DNA of 64,000 nucleotides from Methanobacteriota archaeon (lineage in GTDB: Archaea; Thermoplasmatota; Poseidoniia; Poseidoniales; Thalassarchaeaceae), in assembly GCA_018650285.1 (NCBI GenBank), contig JABIGF010000006.1, positions 1 through 64,000 of the forward strand, read 5' to 3'. Shown here one piece after another: positions 8,507-17,046 of this stretch (position 1 is its first letter; each line of letters opens with the position of its first letter). The position numbers and the translations under genes were made by a program. The notes under the pieces are model-generated. The model worked only from the letters and a program-made list of their open reading frames with translations, was not told the origin of the DNA and did not search any database.

Positions 8507-9520
8507 TCAAATGTTGCGATTCTTGTTGAGAAGATTGCGGCTTCTGCGACGAGAAAATATTGCAAAGAGCGTTTTGTTTCTCATTTGTTTAATTTCAGGT
8601 CTTAGAACTTTTATTCTCCCCTCACTATTGAGGACATTTCCCTGGCGCAATAATATGAGAGTTCTCTGGCCGATTAGAACTGGTAGCATGCAAGCAATTC
8701 GAAGTCGATATTGTCTATGAGGCAGCATTCCAATATAATCCACTGCCGCATTAAGGTGGTCTGCCGCTTTGTCAATGTAACTATCAAAGAGCGGGCGAAA
8801 TGATTCCATATTGTCAGAGTCAAGTAGGTCTTTTGAACTCAAACCAATCTCTGCTAACTTTGGTTCCGGAATATAGCATCTGCCGAGTATCAGGTCTTCG
8901 GGGATATCTCGTAAGATGTTGATTAGTTGCAATGCTTTTCCAAAGCGAACACCATATTCAAACAACATTTTTTCTTCTTCGGGATTGACTGAGACTAAAT
9001 GGTCAAGAGTTAGGTGAGTCCAAAATTCACCAACACTGCCAGCAACACGGTATGTGTAGTCATCTAGTTCGTCATCAGTATCAAGTGAGGTGATTGTATT
9101 CTGCTCAGCAAAACCAAATCTAGAGAGGTCAAGAGTTTGTCCGCCTACAATGATGTCAAGACAGGTTCGAATGCGTGCTTGATCTGAGATAGAAAATTGT
9201 CCAAGGCAAGATACAACTTCTGCAACATTATTGAGTAAATTCGCCTCTGAAATATCGTTCTGAATTTTTGATAATTCAGCCAAGTCTGGCGGTGTCGAAG
9301 AATTGCCTTGTGCGAACGCATTGTAACCCTCTATAGACTGGAGTAACTTGTTGGTATCTCCATCAGATGAATCAGCAATTGTATCGGCTAATCTAGCCAA
9401 TAGGTATAGCATACCAATCTGGCCTCGAATCTTTTTTGGCAAGACTTTCAAAGTGAGAAAGAAAGAGCGAGAAGTTTCTTCAAGCAAAGTGTCAATTTCT
9501 CGGCTGATTAAAATGCCCAT
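8507..9520 (-). CDS. Squalene/phytoene synthase family protein (paralogue 1, squalene synthase-like)
   Basis: Head-to-head condensation of two isoprenyl diphosphates; the product (squalene or phytoene) cannot be fixed from sequence. In 337 residues both Asp-rich metal motifs are intact: DTIAD near residue 47 and NILRDIPED near 207. Between them is DYTYRVAGSVG, equivalent to the YCxxVAGxVG motif. The second motif is followed by GRCYIP, as in the family. Basic residues crowd the C-terminus (FSRRRSRNLL), perhaps for membrane contact. It is divergent from a second paralogue at 9704, with a 183-base shared upstream region. Confidence 0.85.
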   Translation of the reverse strand: MGILISREIDTLLEETSRSFFLTLKVLPKKIRGQIGMLYLLARLADTIADSSDGDTNKLLQSIEGYNAFAQGNSSTPPDLAELSKIQNDISEANLLNNVAEVVSCLGQFSISDQARIRTCLDIIVGGQTLDLSRFGFAEQNTITSLDTDDELDDYTYRVAGSVGEFWTHLTLDHLVSVNPEEEKMLFEYGVRFGKALQLINILRDIPEDLILGRCYIPEPKLAEIGLSSKDLLDSDNMESFRPLFDSYIDKAADHLNAAVDYIGMLPHRQYRLRIACMLPVLIGQRTLILLRQGNVLNSEGRIKVLRPEIKQMRNKTLFAIFSRRRSRNLLNKNRNI

Positions 9521-9655
9521 GACCTTCCCTCATACTTGGCGGTGGGCAGGTCATTCTTGATATTGGTGGCAATGTGTCAGCCACAAGATATTGGCCACCG
9601 AGGTGTGAAGGCGAGTCAGAATTTGTAATTCATGACTTTGTGGAATCAAATATGT

Positions 9656-9668
9656 TGGCGAAACGCCA
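9656..9668 (+). promoter_or_regulatory. Hairpin 1 upstream of paralogue 2
   Basis: TGGCG-AAA-CGCCA is a perfect 5-bp stem with a three-base loop, four bases before a second hairpin. It lies in the divergent promoter region of the two prenyl-synthase genes. Operator or leader element; role inferred only from position. Confidence 0.35.
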
Positions 9669-9672
9669 CCAG

Positions 9673-9687
9673 CGGCCCTAAGGGCCG
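9673..9687 (+). promoter_or_regulatory. Hairpin 2 (palindrome) upstream of paralogue 2
   Basis: CGGCCC-TAA-GGGCCG is a perfect 6-bp inverted repeat 16 bases before the ATG at 9704, with a purine-rich AGGAG just before the start codon. An A/T-rich CAAATATG about 25 bases upstream could be a TATA box, which would put the transcription start close to this palindrome. Confidence 0.4.
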
Positions 9688-9703
9688 TGGGGTTCATTAG
9701 GAG

Positions 9704-10966
9704 ATGATAGTCAGACATTCAATGAAGCCTATGCCAGACACGGCTAATATCAGAGATTCGCATATCTTTGAAGGTACCGTTGAGAGTGGCATTAATGTCA
9801 ATGAAGATGGACAACTTTCACAAATTCGTTCAGCAGTAGAAATCTCAAGAGAGGCTGTGAAAGCGGTAAGTATCACAGCAATTGACTTGCTTAAAGAAAT
9901 CCCTGCCTTCATGGCAGGTCTTAATTTTGAAACAGAACTTGAAAACCCATTCGCTCACATTGAGGCGCCAATCTGGAAAGAAGAAATGGTGCCTGAAGAG
10001 ATGATGGAGGCAGCATACGCTTACTGTGAACTATTGACTCGCAAGGAAGCAGGTAACTTCTACCACTCGTTCAAGTATCTACCCGATGAACAACGCAAAG
10101 CGATGTGTGCTTACTATGCATTTTGCCGTAGGGCTGATGATATCGCAGATGGAGATTATGTCGACGTATTCCCCGGAAGCTACGGTGCTGATGACCCTGA
10201 AGCAGTAGAATATCGCAAGACTCTTGAAGAATTGACTGGGGACAAATCGGTGTTGGATGCACCAACTTATCGTGACAAACTTGCACAACTATTCTTCTAT
10301 CGTAAGAAGTTGTCAACAGCCTACAATTGCCACGCATCTACAGATCCAATTTTCATGGCTCTCAAGGATACCGTTTCACGGTATAATGTGCCACGCAAGT
10401 ACCTTGATGACCTCATTTCAGGAATGGAGGACGACCTTTACACAAATCGATACCGTACCTTTGATGACCTCTACCAATACTGCTACCGTGTAGCATCTAC
10501 TGTGGGTCTAGTATGCATTGAGATTTACGATTATGATGACCCATTGGCAATGGAGTATGCTGAATCATGGGGTATTTTCATGCAGATGATTAACATCTTG
10601 AGAGACGTATCTGAAGATGCTGGACGCAACCGCGTTTATCTTCCTCTCGAAGATTTGGAGCGCCATGGAATCAAGCCTAGCGAATTGTCTGGTGACTTGT
10701 CAGCCGACAAGCGCTGGCACGCATTTGTCGGTGAATTCATTGAGCGCATAGAGGGTTATCATGAGAAAGCGGTCAAATTGTTGCCACTTCTAAATCGTAA
10801 AGCGAGATATTCACCTGCCGTAATGATGGCATTTTATGGTAAAATTCTGAAGAAGATAAAGAAGCACGATGGGGATATTTTCCACGGTCAAGTAAAATTG
10901 TCGAAGGCAGAGAAGGTTACCTTCGCAGCAGCAATTTACGCAAAGCAGCGGTTCCTCCGCCTCTGA
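9704..10966 (+). CDS. Squalene/phytoene synthase family protein (paralogue 2, phytoene synthase-like)
   Basis: A second head-to-head prenyl synthase, 420 residues. The catalytic region begins near residue 110 with NFYHSFKYLPDEQRKAMCAYYAFCRRADDIAD, the usual opening of bacterial-type phytoene synthases (CrtB/HpnD group), containing DDIAD. YCYRVASTVGLVCIEIY and NILRDVSEDAGRNRVYLP carry the remaining conserved residues. An N-terminal extension of about 100 residues is not typical and is unassigned. The start at 9704 follows AGGAG; ATG 9722 is an alternative. Likely roles are carotenoid or retinal precursor synthesis, or polyisoprenoid synthesis together with the divergent paralogue. A 7-bp hairpin follows the stop. 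Confidence 0.88.
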   Translation: MIVRHSMKPMPDTANIRDSHIFEGTVESGINVNEDGQLSQIRSAVEISREAVKAVSITAIDLLKEIPAFMAGLNFETELENPFAHIEAPIWKEEMVPEEMMEAAYAYCELLTRKEAGNFYHSFKYLPDEQRKAMCAYYAFCRRADDIADGDYVDVFPGSYGADDPEAVEYRKTLEELTGDKSVLDAPTYRDKLAQLFFYRKKLSTAYNCHASTDPIFMALKDTVSRYNVPRKYLDDLISGMEDDLYTNRYRTFDDLYQYCYRVASTVGLVCIEIYDYDDPLAMEYAESWGIFMQMINILRDVSEDAGRNRVYLPLEDLERHGIKPSELSGDLSADKRWHAFVGEFIERIEGYHEKAVKLLPLLNRKARYSPAVMMAFYGKILKKIKKHDGDIFHGQVKLSKAEKVTFAAAIYAKQRFLRL

Positions 10967-10977
10967 TTGAAACCGCC

Positions 10978-10996
10978 CTCTGCCTTACAGGCAGAG
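10978..10996. terminator. 7-bp hairpin between phytoene synthase-like gene and ABCE1
   Basis: CTCTGCC (10978-10984) and GGCAGAG (10990-10996) pair perfectly around TTACA, starting 12 bases after the stop codon. No T-run follows. It could be a terminator or part of the ABCE1 leader, whose ATG is 50 bases downstream. Confidence 0.4.
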
Positions 10997-11046
10997 TAGC
11001 AAGCATGAAACAATGAATCAATTCCGAAAAGAATAGAGGTGAGCAG

Positions 11047-12819
11047 ATGAGAGTAGCAGTTCTTCTTGATGACCGCTGTCAGCCAAAGAAATGTGATGAC
11101 CAATGTCACTCCTTCTGCCCACCAGTTAGAAATGGGCAGGAGTGTATCGTCTTTCACGAGAAAACGAAGAAGCCAATTATTTCGGAGCAACTCTGTATTG
11201 GATGTGGTATCTGCATCAACAAATGTCCTTTTGATTCACTTGTAATTCATAATTTGCCTGAAGAATTAGATAGCGATATGATTCACAGGTATGGTAGGAA
11301 CGGTTTCCGTATTTTCCGGCTCCCTGCGCCACGCGAGGAACAAGTGGTGGGGATTCTTGGTCAAAATGGAATGGGTAAATCTACGGCAATAAACATCCTT
11401 TCTGGGGCATTGACGCCAAACTTAGGTGATTGGCATATTGAAGCAGCAGAGTGGGACGAGATTCTAACCAGTCTACCAAAAGGGGAATTGCGCGACTATC
11501 TGACTTTAGTCGCCGGTACCGGCGTAAAAATTGCTTTGAAACCACAATACGTCGACCATATTCCTAAGGCATTCAAAGGAAAGGTAGGCGAATTGTTGTC
11601 AACAGTTGATGAGCGTGACGCATTGGCAGAGGTGACTGTTGACCTAGGAATTGATCATCTGCTTGAACGCAAATTACCACAACTTTCTGGCGGCGAGTTA
11701 CAGCGCGTTGCAATCGCTGCTACTCTTCTCAAAGAAGCTGATGTATACTTCTTTGATGAGCCGTCATCATATCTTGATATTTTTGAAAGAATGCGAATAG
11801 TCAAGATTTTACAAAAGTTGTCAGAAGGCAAGAGAGTTATCGTGATTGAGCACGACTTAGCAATCCTAGACGTTCTTTGTGACCTTGTTCACATCGTCTA
11901 TGGTACGCGGGCGGCGTTTGGCATCTTCACTCCCGCCCGCACCACTCGCAAAGCAATCAATTCCTATCTAGATGGATTCCTCGTTGAAGAAAATGTAAGA
12001 ATTAGAGACAAACCCATCTCTTTTGTTAGGGGTTCAGTTAGGGCTGAAGAAATTGGCCTACCTATTTTGGAGTGGGGTGGTCTTGAGAAACAACTCGGAG
12101 ATTTCCAACTTACGACTGGTGAAGGTAAGTTACACGAGGCCGAAGTGGTTGGTGTGGTTGGGCCAAACGCAACTGGCAAAACAACTCTAGCCAAGATTTT
12201 CGCAGGGGAACTTGAAATGGATGGTGGTTGGTGCACTATGGAAGCAAAAGTTTCCTACAAACCTCAACACATCACTGCAGAATTCCCTGGCACTGTCCGT
12301 GAATGGCTTGATGCTGAAATCGGCACAACATGGCATGTAGGTGAATTCCAAACACGAGTTGTAAGACCCTTAGAAGTTGACAAATTGTTAGAATTAGATG
12401 CAACCAAACTCTCTGGTGGAGAATTACAAGCCGTCTCAATTGTCATCTGTCTTGGCCGTGATGCTGACATTTATTTGCTTGATGAACCGTCTGCACATTT
12501 GGATGCAAATGCTAGAATGGAAGCGGCGAAAGCGATTCGCCGAAGTATGGAAATGAATGAGAAGTCTGCTATGGTTATTGACCACGATATCTACTTCATT
12601 GACATTGTAAGTGATTCATTACTTGTCTTTGAAGGTGAAGGTGGAAAAGAAGGAAGTGCAATTGGACCACTCTCATTGAGAAAGGGAATGAATCGATTTT
12701 TGGAAGGTGTTGGTGTGACTTTTAGAAGAGACCATGATTCAAAGCGTCCACGGATTAACAAGGAAGCGAGCCAAAAAGACCGCGAGCAGAAAGCTGGCGG
12801 CGATTATTACTATAGTTGA
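11047..12819 (+). CDS. abcE1: Ribosome recycling ATPase ABCE1 (Rli1)
   Basis: Splits 70S ribosomes after termination, together with archaeal release factors. The 590-residue length is standard. The N-terminal iron-sulfur domain has both cysteine sets: CQPKKCDDQCHSFCP with a downstream C, and CIGCGICINKCPF (about residues 55-66). Two ABC ATPase domains follow, with Walker A GQNGMGKST and GPNATGKTT, signatures LSGGELQRV and LSGGELQAV, and Walker B YFFDEPSSYLD and YLLDEPSAHLD. The start is the ATG preceded by AGAGGTGAGC. It is followed directly by the two nuclease genes in the same direction, so co-transcription is likely. Confidence 0.97.
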   Translation: MRVAVLLDDRCQPKKCDDQCHSFCPPVRNGQECIVFHEKTKKPIISEQLCIGCGICINKCPFDSLVIHNLPEELDSDMIHRYGRNGFRIFRLPAPREEQVVGILGQNGMGKSTAINILSGALTPNLGDWHIEAAEWDEILTSLPKGELRDYLTLVAGTGVKIALKPQYVDHIPKAFKGKVGELLSTVDERDALAEVTVDLGIDHLLERKLPQLSGGELQRVAIAATLLKEADVYFFDEPSSYLDIFERMRIVKILQKLSEGKRVIVIEHDLAILDVLCDLVHIVYGTRAAFGIFTPARTTRKAINSYLDGFLVEENVRIRDKPISFVRGSVRAEEIGLPILEWGGLEKQLGDFQLTTGEGKLHEAEVVGVVGPNATGKTTLAKIFAGELEMDGGWCTMEAKVSYKPQHITAEFPGTVREWLDAEIGTTWHVGEFQTRVVRPLEVDKLLELDATKLSGGELQAVSIVICLGRDADIYLLDEPSAHLDANARMEAAKAIRRSMEMNEKSAMVIDHDIYFIDIVSDSLLVFEGEGGKEGSAIGPLSLRKGMNRFLEGVGVTFRRDHDSKRPRINKEASQKDREQKAGGDYYYS

Positions 12820-12827
12820 GTGAAATT

Positions 12828-14726
12828 ATGCCTGTTGTTCTTCCACCTGGTGCCGGATATTTAGGCAAAAGCCGCCGTCGTATTTCGGCAAGTGGATTGG
12901 TCACTTGGGAGCGTTGTCCACGTCAATGGCATTACCGCCGAAGAATTGGAATTAGTGATGCGACTGTACCGGAGATGATCATTGGATTGGTAGTTGAAGA
13001 TGCACTTTGCGGGCTTTACATGGAACGCTTTCTCACAACTGAGGCGATGCCTAGTATCGCGACATGGGTTAATTTCAGTCGCCAAGAAAATGGGCTTGCC
13101 CTCATCAAATCAGAGCAAAGTGTGATGATTTCAGATATGGCAAGCATTCGTGCATGGGCGGAATCAATCATTCCTACGATGGTTACAGAAGTTCAACGAA
13201 TTCTCAAAGAGCGATGGGATAAGAATCCATGGAAAGCAAATGGAAGAGATATCGCAGAAGTTGAAGATATTCGTATTGAAAATCTTCTGCGAGGAGGAAT
13301 TCAATTACAACTCGAAGAGGTTGAAAATTGCTTCAATGCAAATGGTGGGCCACATCTAGAGGCGTATCGGGCCAGTGGAGACCCATTCACGGTACCAGCG
13401 CCATGTTGGGATGAAGAACCTGTGAAACCGGGAATGTCTTCATCACGCACTGCAGCTACTGATTTCAACCAAACTGGAGAAATAACCGCATGGGAGGCTT
13501 GGGAGATAGCAAGACCTTGGGTCAAAGACCCACGAATAGCAGCCCCTCAACGCCTCTTTCATCCCGAAGGGTGGGCTGCTGGTGAGATGGACTTAGTCCA
13601 TCGTTGGGATGGTAGTGTGAGAATTTGTGACATCAAAGCAAGTGCTGGGACTAGCGGGTATTCTGCAGGACTTGCAAATCAACTCAGATTTTACCAATGG
13701 CTTTGGAGCATCACGCGCACACATTCAGGAAGGCCAGAAGGTGGAGAAAGTGGTGGCGAATTATCAGGGCTTGAAGGATGGTACTTGATGGGGCCACACC
13801 GAAAAATAATTGATTTGATGGATGAAGAAACTCTTGCATCCGAGTCAGAACGCTGGAAAAACATTCATTCTCAAATGACTCTCTCGGGACTTCACCCTAC
13901 TCATCTTGCGCCAGCAGACCCCGCTCCATGGGTAAATCATGCTCCTGGAGGTAAAGCGCTACCTGTTGAAGATGAAGTGGCTGCCAAAGCGCTGACTTGC
14001 AAACGTTGTACTGCTGTCGCATTTTGTGATGATGCACCTAAGGCTGAACAGGCGAAGGCATTAGCGGCATTAACTCCACTAGAACTAGGTAGTCCTGAAA
14101 ATTTGATTCAATATATGGTGCCCAAACCACCCTGTACGATGATTTCACAAATCCCACAGAGGTTGAATGTCAAGGGGGAAGTGAAAGGGCATTGGGGCCC
14201 ATTATCAAACCACTACGGAGAAGAGGTTAGAGGAGCAGCAATCGCCGTAGGAAGTACGAATGTTGTGATTGAAGAAATGGGTGCCGACTCTTTTGGAGAA
14301 ATCCCACAAGGAACTGAACTTGCTTTGTTAGATGTGGCACCGGGGCTTTGGCGCCGAATGACTCGACTTTACCTAGATGAACATAGTGAAATCAAACCGG
14401 TGGATGAAACTGGTGATGTTGAATTCACTAGACTTGGATTAATTCCTACGAAGGCAAACCTCTCAGGACAAATTGTCAGTAGAGGTGGGCATAGCGGAGT
14501 GAATGTCAGGGGTAAGCCTTGGTCAATGTCGACTTGCCATCTATGGGACGGGGAATCAATCGTTGAGGTCGTCGCATTTGGCTCAGCAATCACTAGAACA
14601 TTCCAAAAATTACAGGTTGGTGATTTTGTCAGAATTCTTGCAGCAGAATTAGGATGGCGTGATGGAGTGCCACAAGTAAGAATCGATCAGCGCCAAACGC
14701 GGTTAGAAATCAAAGAGCCGAAATAA
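12828..14726 (+). CDS. RecB/Cas4-type PD-(D/E)XK nuclease with OB-like C-terminus (tandem copy 1)
   Basis: A 632-residue protein with the layout of iron-sulfur RecB-family nucleases. An SxSxLxxWxRCPRQW opening supplies Cys30. The nuclease core is GEMDLVHRWDGSVRICDIKAS (Asp255, Asp268, Lys270). The QLxxY motif is at 285-289. A terminal CKRCTAVAFC cluster gives Cys391, 394 and 400. One cysteine before and three after the core is the 4Fe-4S staple pattern of AddB, Dna2 and Cas4. The last ~100 residues look like an OB fold (VNVRGK...VEVVAFGS...VGDFVRILAAEL). No helicase motifs are seen. The frame opens at a TTG (12816) inside the ABCE1 stop; ATG 12828 is preferred because copy 2 also begins MPV. 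Role in DNA repair or processing is inferred. Confidence 0.75.
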   Translation: MPVVLPPGAGYLGKSRRRISASGLVTWERCPRQWHYRRRIGISDATVPEMIIGLVVEDALCGLYMERFLTTEAMPSIATWVNFSRQENGLALIKSEQSVMISDMASIRAWAESIIPTMVTEVQRILKERWDKNPWKANGRDIAEVEDIRIENLLRGGIQLQLEEVENCFNANGGPHLEAYRASGDPFTVPAPCWDEEPVKPGMSSSRTAATDFNQTGEITAWEAWEIARPWVKDPRIAAPQRLFHPEGWAAGEMDLVHRWDGSVRICDIKASAGTSGYSAGLANQLRFYQWLWSITRTHSGRPEGGESGGELSGLEGWYLMGPHRKIIDLMDEETLASESERWKNIHSQMTLSGLHPTHLAPADPAPWVNHAPGGKALPVEDEVAAKALTCKRCTAVAFCDDAPKAEQAKALAALTPLELGSPENLIQYMVPKPPCTMISQIPQRLNVKGEVKGHWGPLSNHYGEEVRGAAIAVGSTNVVIEEMGADSFGEIPQGTELALLDVAPGLWRRMTRLYLDEHSEIKPVDETGDVEFTRLGLIPTKANLSGQIVSRGGHSGVNVRGKPWSMSTCHLWDGESIVEVVAFGSAITRTFQKLQVGDFVRILAAELGWRDGVPQVRIDQRQTRLEIKEPK

Positions 14727-14764
14727 GGGAACTCTTGAAGAACCTTGGCCGCGAAGAGGTGATG

Positions 14765-16663
14765 ATGCCGGTCTTTGACCCACCTATTGACGACCCTGTT
14801 GGCCCGTACCGCAGGCTGTCTCACACACAGGCCGATCTCCATAGGAGATGCCCAAAAATGTGGTACCAGAGGTATGTGCAAGGATTGCAAGGAGGTTCTC
14901 CGCCAATATTTGCTATGGGCCATGCAGTTGAAGGTGCATTGAACCGAGTAATGCGAGATTCACCCGTATTAGTAGAGAAAGATGCCCTATCTGAAATTTT
15001 TGATTCACCCCTAGAAGAGGTGGATGTTTCAGGGACAGGCAATGTTGTCATTAGGCCATCTTCTGCCAAGGATGCACCTTGGCCTGGATTACAACTGAGT
15101 CCGCTAGCGGTAGCTGATTGGCCTCAAACACGTAAAAAAATGACAGAATGGGCGAGAGGTAGAGCAAATATCCATTTTGAGAGAGAATGGAAACAAGGCC
15201 ACGAAGAGTGGCTTGAGAATCCAAATCGTATTGGTGATTGGGATGCTTTTGAAGCGGCACGAAAGGATGAGGCATTGGAAATGGTATATGCTGGAATTGG
15301 ATTCCATCTTGATGAGGTTGAAGATTGCATGGCTGCTAACGGAGGGCCAACTTTTTCCAATTGGAGAAAAGGAGGCAATAGGACAAAATGGCCAGCACCT
15401 GACGGATTCCCCTACGAACACTCTTCGCCTCATCCTGCTGCTCAATCAGCGGGTGAAATCACATTGTGCGAAGCTTGGGAAGTTGCTAGACCATGGTTTT
15501 GTGACCCCGATTCCGGTCTTTTCTCACTCGTAGCAATTCATCCAGATGGTTGGCTTCAAGGCGAGTATGATTTAGTCTATAGATGGGCGGGTGAAGTACG
15601 AATTCACGACGTGAAAGCGAGTGCGGGGATATCTGACTTTTCATCAGGATATCCTGAACAACTGGCAATCTATGCATATCTTTGGTGGGTTACACACGAG
15701 CGGCAAGAAATGGTCAGTGAATTGGAAATATGGTACCTAGGTGTACCAGTAAGAAAACAAATTCCACTACCAAATGAAAAGGCGCTCATCAGACTTGAGA
15801 ATCGATTGAAGCCGCTGTTTGAGAAACTTAAGCAATCGGAAAAATATCTTGAAAGCGATTATCCTGGTACCCCATCACCTGTTCGAATGTTCTCACCCGG
15901 TGGTGTTCCTTCAGACAAAGAACCGCTTCTTGGTATGGCTAGATGCAATGGATGTGAGTATCAACTTGTTTGTGATGCTTCACCTCAAAAAGAGACCCTT
16001 CCAACAGGTGGTATGATGAGATTTTCTAGTTCATCTGATGCACAGGTAAAATGTACTCCGATTGGTGATATTCAGCCATTCGTAACTGTTAGAGGAATGG
16101 TCAGGGAGCCAAATCTTGTCAAACAGTGGCCTACTTTTGAGAAAGAATTTTTAGAATTTTATCTTGATATTGGCCAGAGAGAATGGCTTGCAGTAGTCAT
16201 TAGGCAAGAAAACCCAACACTTCCTTTTGGTTTTGAACATGGGGCTATGATACGCATAAGAAACGGCATTGTTGCTGCGGGTTGGAAACAGAACCTTGGC
16301 AACCATAAACGACTTGATGTCACTAGTGGTACTATTGAATTAGCACCCAATCCAAGTGATGATGATGTGCCGTTTGACAAATTAATTCCAGAGTCATACA
16401 ACATAAATGCCGATATTTTCAATTTTGAACATAATGATGCGAAGTGGGCTGTAAGGCTAGTAGATGCTACAGGCTCAGCAGCTTTCCAAGTATGGGGTGG
16501 ATTAGCAAAACACCGTTCAGTCCTCGAGGGATATCAACCAGAAAGGGGTGATGAAGTTGTTATTGTGGGTGCAAAAGCAAAGGACCAGTATGGCAAGATT
16601 GTCCTTGAAGGAAGAGTTACCAAAACGTTCACCACACGCCTCCATCCAAAACCACTCTCCTAA
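14765..16663 (+). CDS. RecB/Cas4-type PD-(D/E)XK nuclease with OB-like C-terminus (tandem copy 2)
   Basis: A divergent paralogue of the preceding gene with the same 632-residue length and motif spacing. It has Cys29 in RRCPKMWY, the core GEYDLVYRWAGEVRIHDVKAS (Asp269, Asp282, Lys284), QLAIY at 299-303, and CNGCEYQLVC (Cys394, 397, 403). The C-terminus from about 535 reads as an OB fold (VRLVDATGSAAFQVWGG...GDEVVIVGAKAKDQYGKIVLEG), similar to RPA-type strands. Both active sites look intact, so neither copy is an obvious dead subunit. The ATG at 14765 follows AGAGGTGA. An upstream in-frame TTG at 14735 is less likely. The pair may form a heterodimer; that is inference. Confidence 0.75.
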   Translation: MPVFDPPIDDPVGPYRRLSHTQADLHRRCPKMWYQRYVQGLQGGSPPIFAMGHAVEGALNRVMRDSPVLVEKDALSEIFDSPLEEVDVSGTGNVVIRPSSAKDAPWPGLQLSPLAVADWPQTRKKMTEWARGRANIHFEREWKQGHEEWLENPNRIGDWDAFEAARKDEALEMVYAGIGFHLDEVEDCMAANGGPTFSNWRKGGNRTKWPAPDGFPYEHSSPHPAAQSAGEITLCEAWEVARPWFCDPDSGLFSLVAIHPDGWLQGEYDLVYRWAGEVRIHDVKASAGISDFSSGYPEQLAIYAYLWWVTHERQEMVSELEIWYLGVPVRKQIPLPNEKALIRLENRLKPLFEKLKQSEKYLESDYPGTPSPVRMFSPGGVPSDKEPLLGMARCNGCEYQLVCDASPQKETLPTGGMMRFSSSSDAQVKCTPIGDIQPFVTVRGMVREPNLVKQWPTFEKEFLEFYLDIGQREWLAVVIRQENPTLPFGFEHGAMIRIRNGIVAAGWKQNLGNHKRLDVTSGTIELAPNPSDDDVPFDKLIPESYNINADIFNFEHNDAKWAVRLVDATGSAAFQVWGGLAKHRSVLEGYQPERGDEVVIVGAKAKDQYGKIVLEGRVTKTFTTRLHPKPLS

Positions 16664-16709
16664 CGATTACATCAGCCTTATGCCAAATTGGTAGGTCGGC
16701 GGGACAACA

Positions 16710-16792
16710 GCCGAGATCGCATAGCCCGGTATCGCGGTGGATTCGAAATCCACTGTCCTCGTGACGCGGGAGTTCAAATCTCCCTCTCGGCG
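16710..16792 (+). tRNA. tRNA-Ser (CGA)
   Basis: The acceptor stem GCCGAGA pairs with TCTCGGC. The anticodon stem GTGGA/TCCAC encloses TTCGAAA, giving anticodon CGA (codon UCG). A long variable arm (TGTCCTCGTGACGC), as expected for serine, precedes the T arm GGGAG-TTCAAAT-CTCCC. Discriminator G is followed by CTT, so CCA is not encoded. The D stem is only weakly paired by eye. Confidence 0.93.
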
Positions 16793-16843
16793 CTTGTTGT
16801 TTGTAATGTCAATTATCAAGAGTAAGAAGCCCCTCGCACAACC

Positions 16844-17044
16844 ATGCAGGTATCTGTCACCCATGATGGAGACGTTCAACAAGTTGAATGCGATGAGGGT
16901 TCAACAATCCATGAAATCTTAACTCTAATGGAAATTCATCCTAGCACCGTTTTGGCAGTACACGATGGCACAATCATCCCACATGACAGTCAACTCAATT
17001 CTGATGTGGCAATTGAATTGGTTACAGTATCATCTGGTGGATGA
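16844..17044 (+). CDS. Small ubiquitin-like protein ending in Gly-Gly (SAMP/ThiS/MoaD type)
   Basis: 66 residues with a beta-grasp pattern: two N-terminal strands, STIHEILTLMEIHPSTVLAVHDG (helix and strand), and a C-terminal VAIELVTVSSGG. Proteins of this class are adenylated at the terminal Gly-Gly by an E1-like enzyme. They then act as sulfur carriers for tRNA thiolation or molybdopterin, or as protein modifiers (archaeal SAMPs). No E1-like, thiamin or molybdopterin gene is adjacent, so the branch is open. It sits between tRNA-Ser and the convergent PAC2 gene. Confidence 0.75.
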   Translation: MQVSVTHDGDVQQVECDEGSTIHEILTLMEIHPSTVLAVHDGTIIPHDSQLNSDVAIELVTVSSGG

Positions 17045-17046
17045 TA

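Noticed and set aside
12828-16663. Cas4 and a CRISPR locus
   Set aside because: The nucleases share the Cas4-type cysteine staple, but they are three times longer and no repeat-spacer array or other cas gene was seen in the window.
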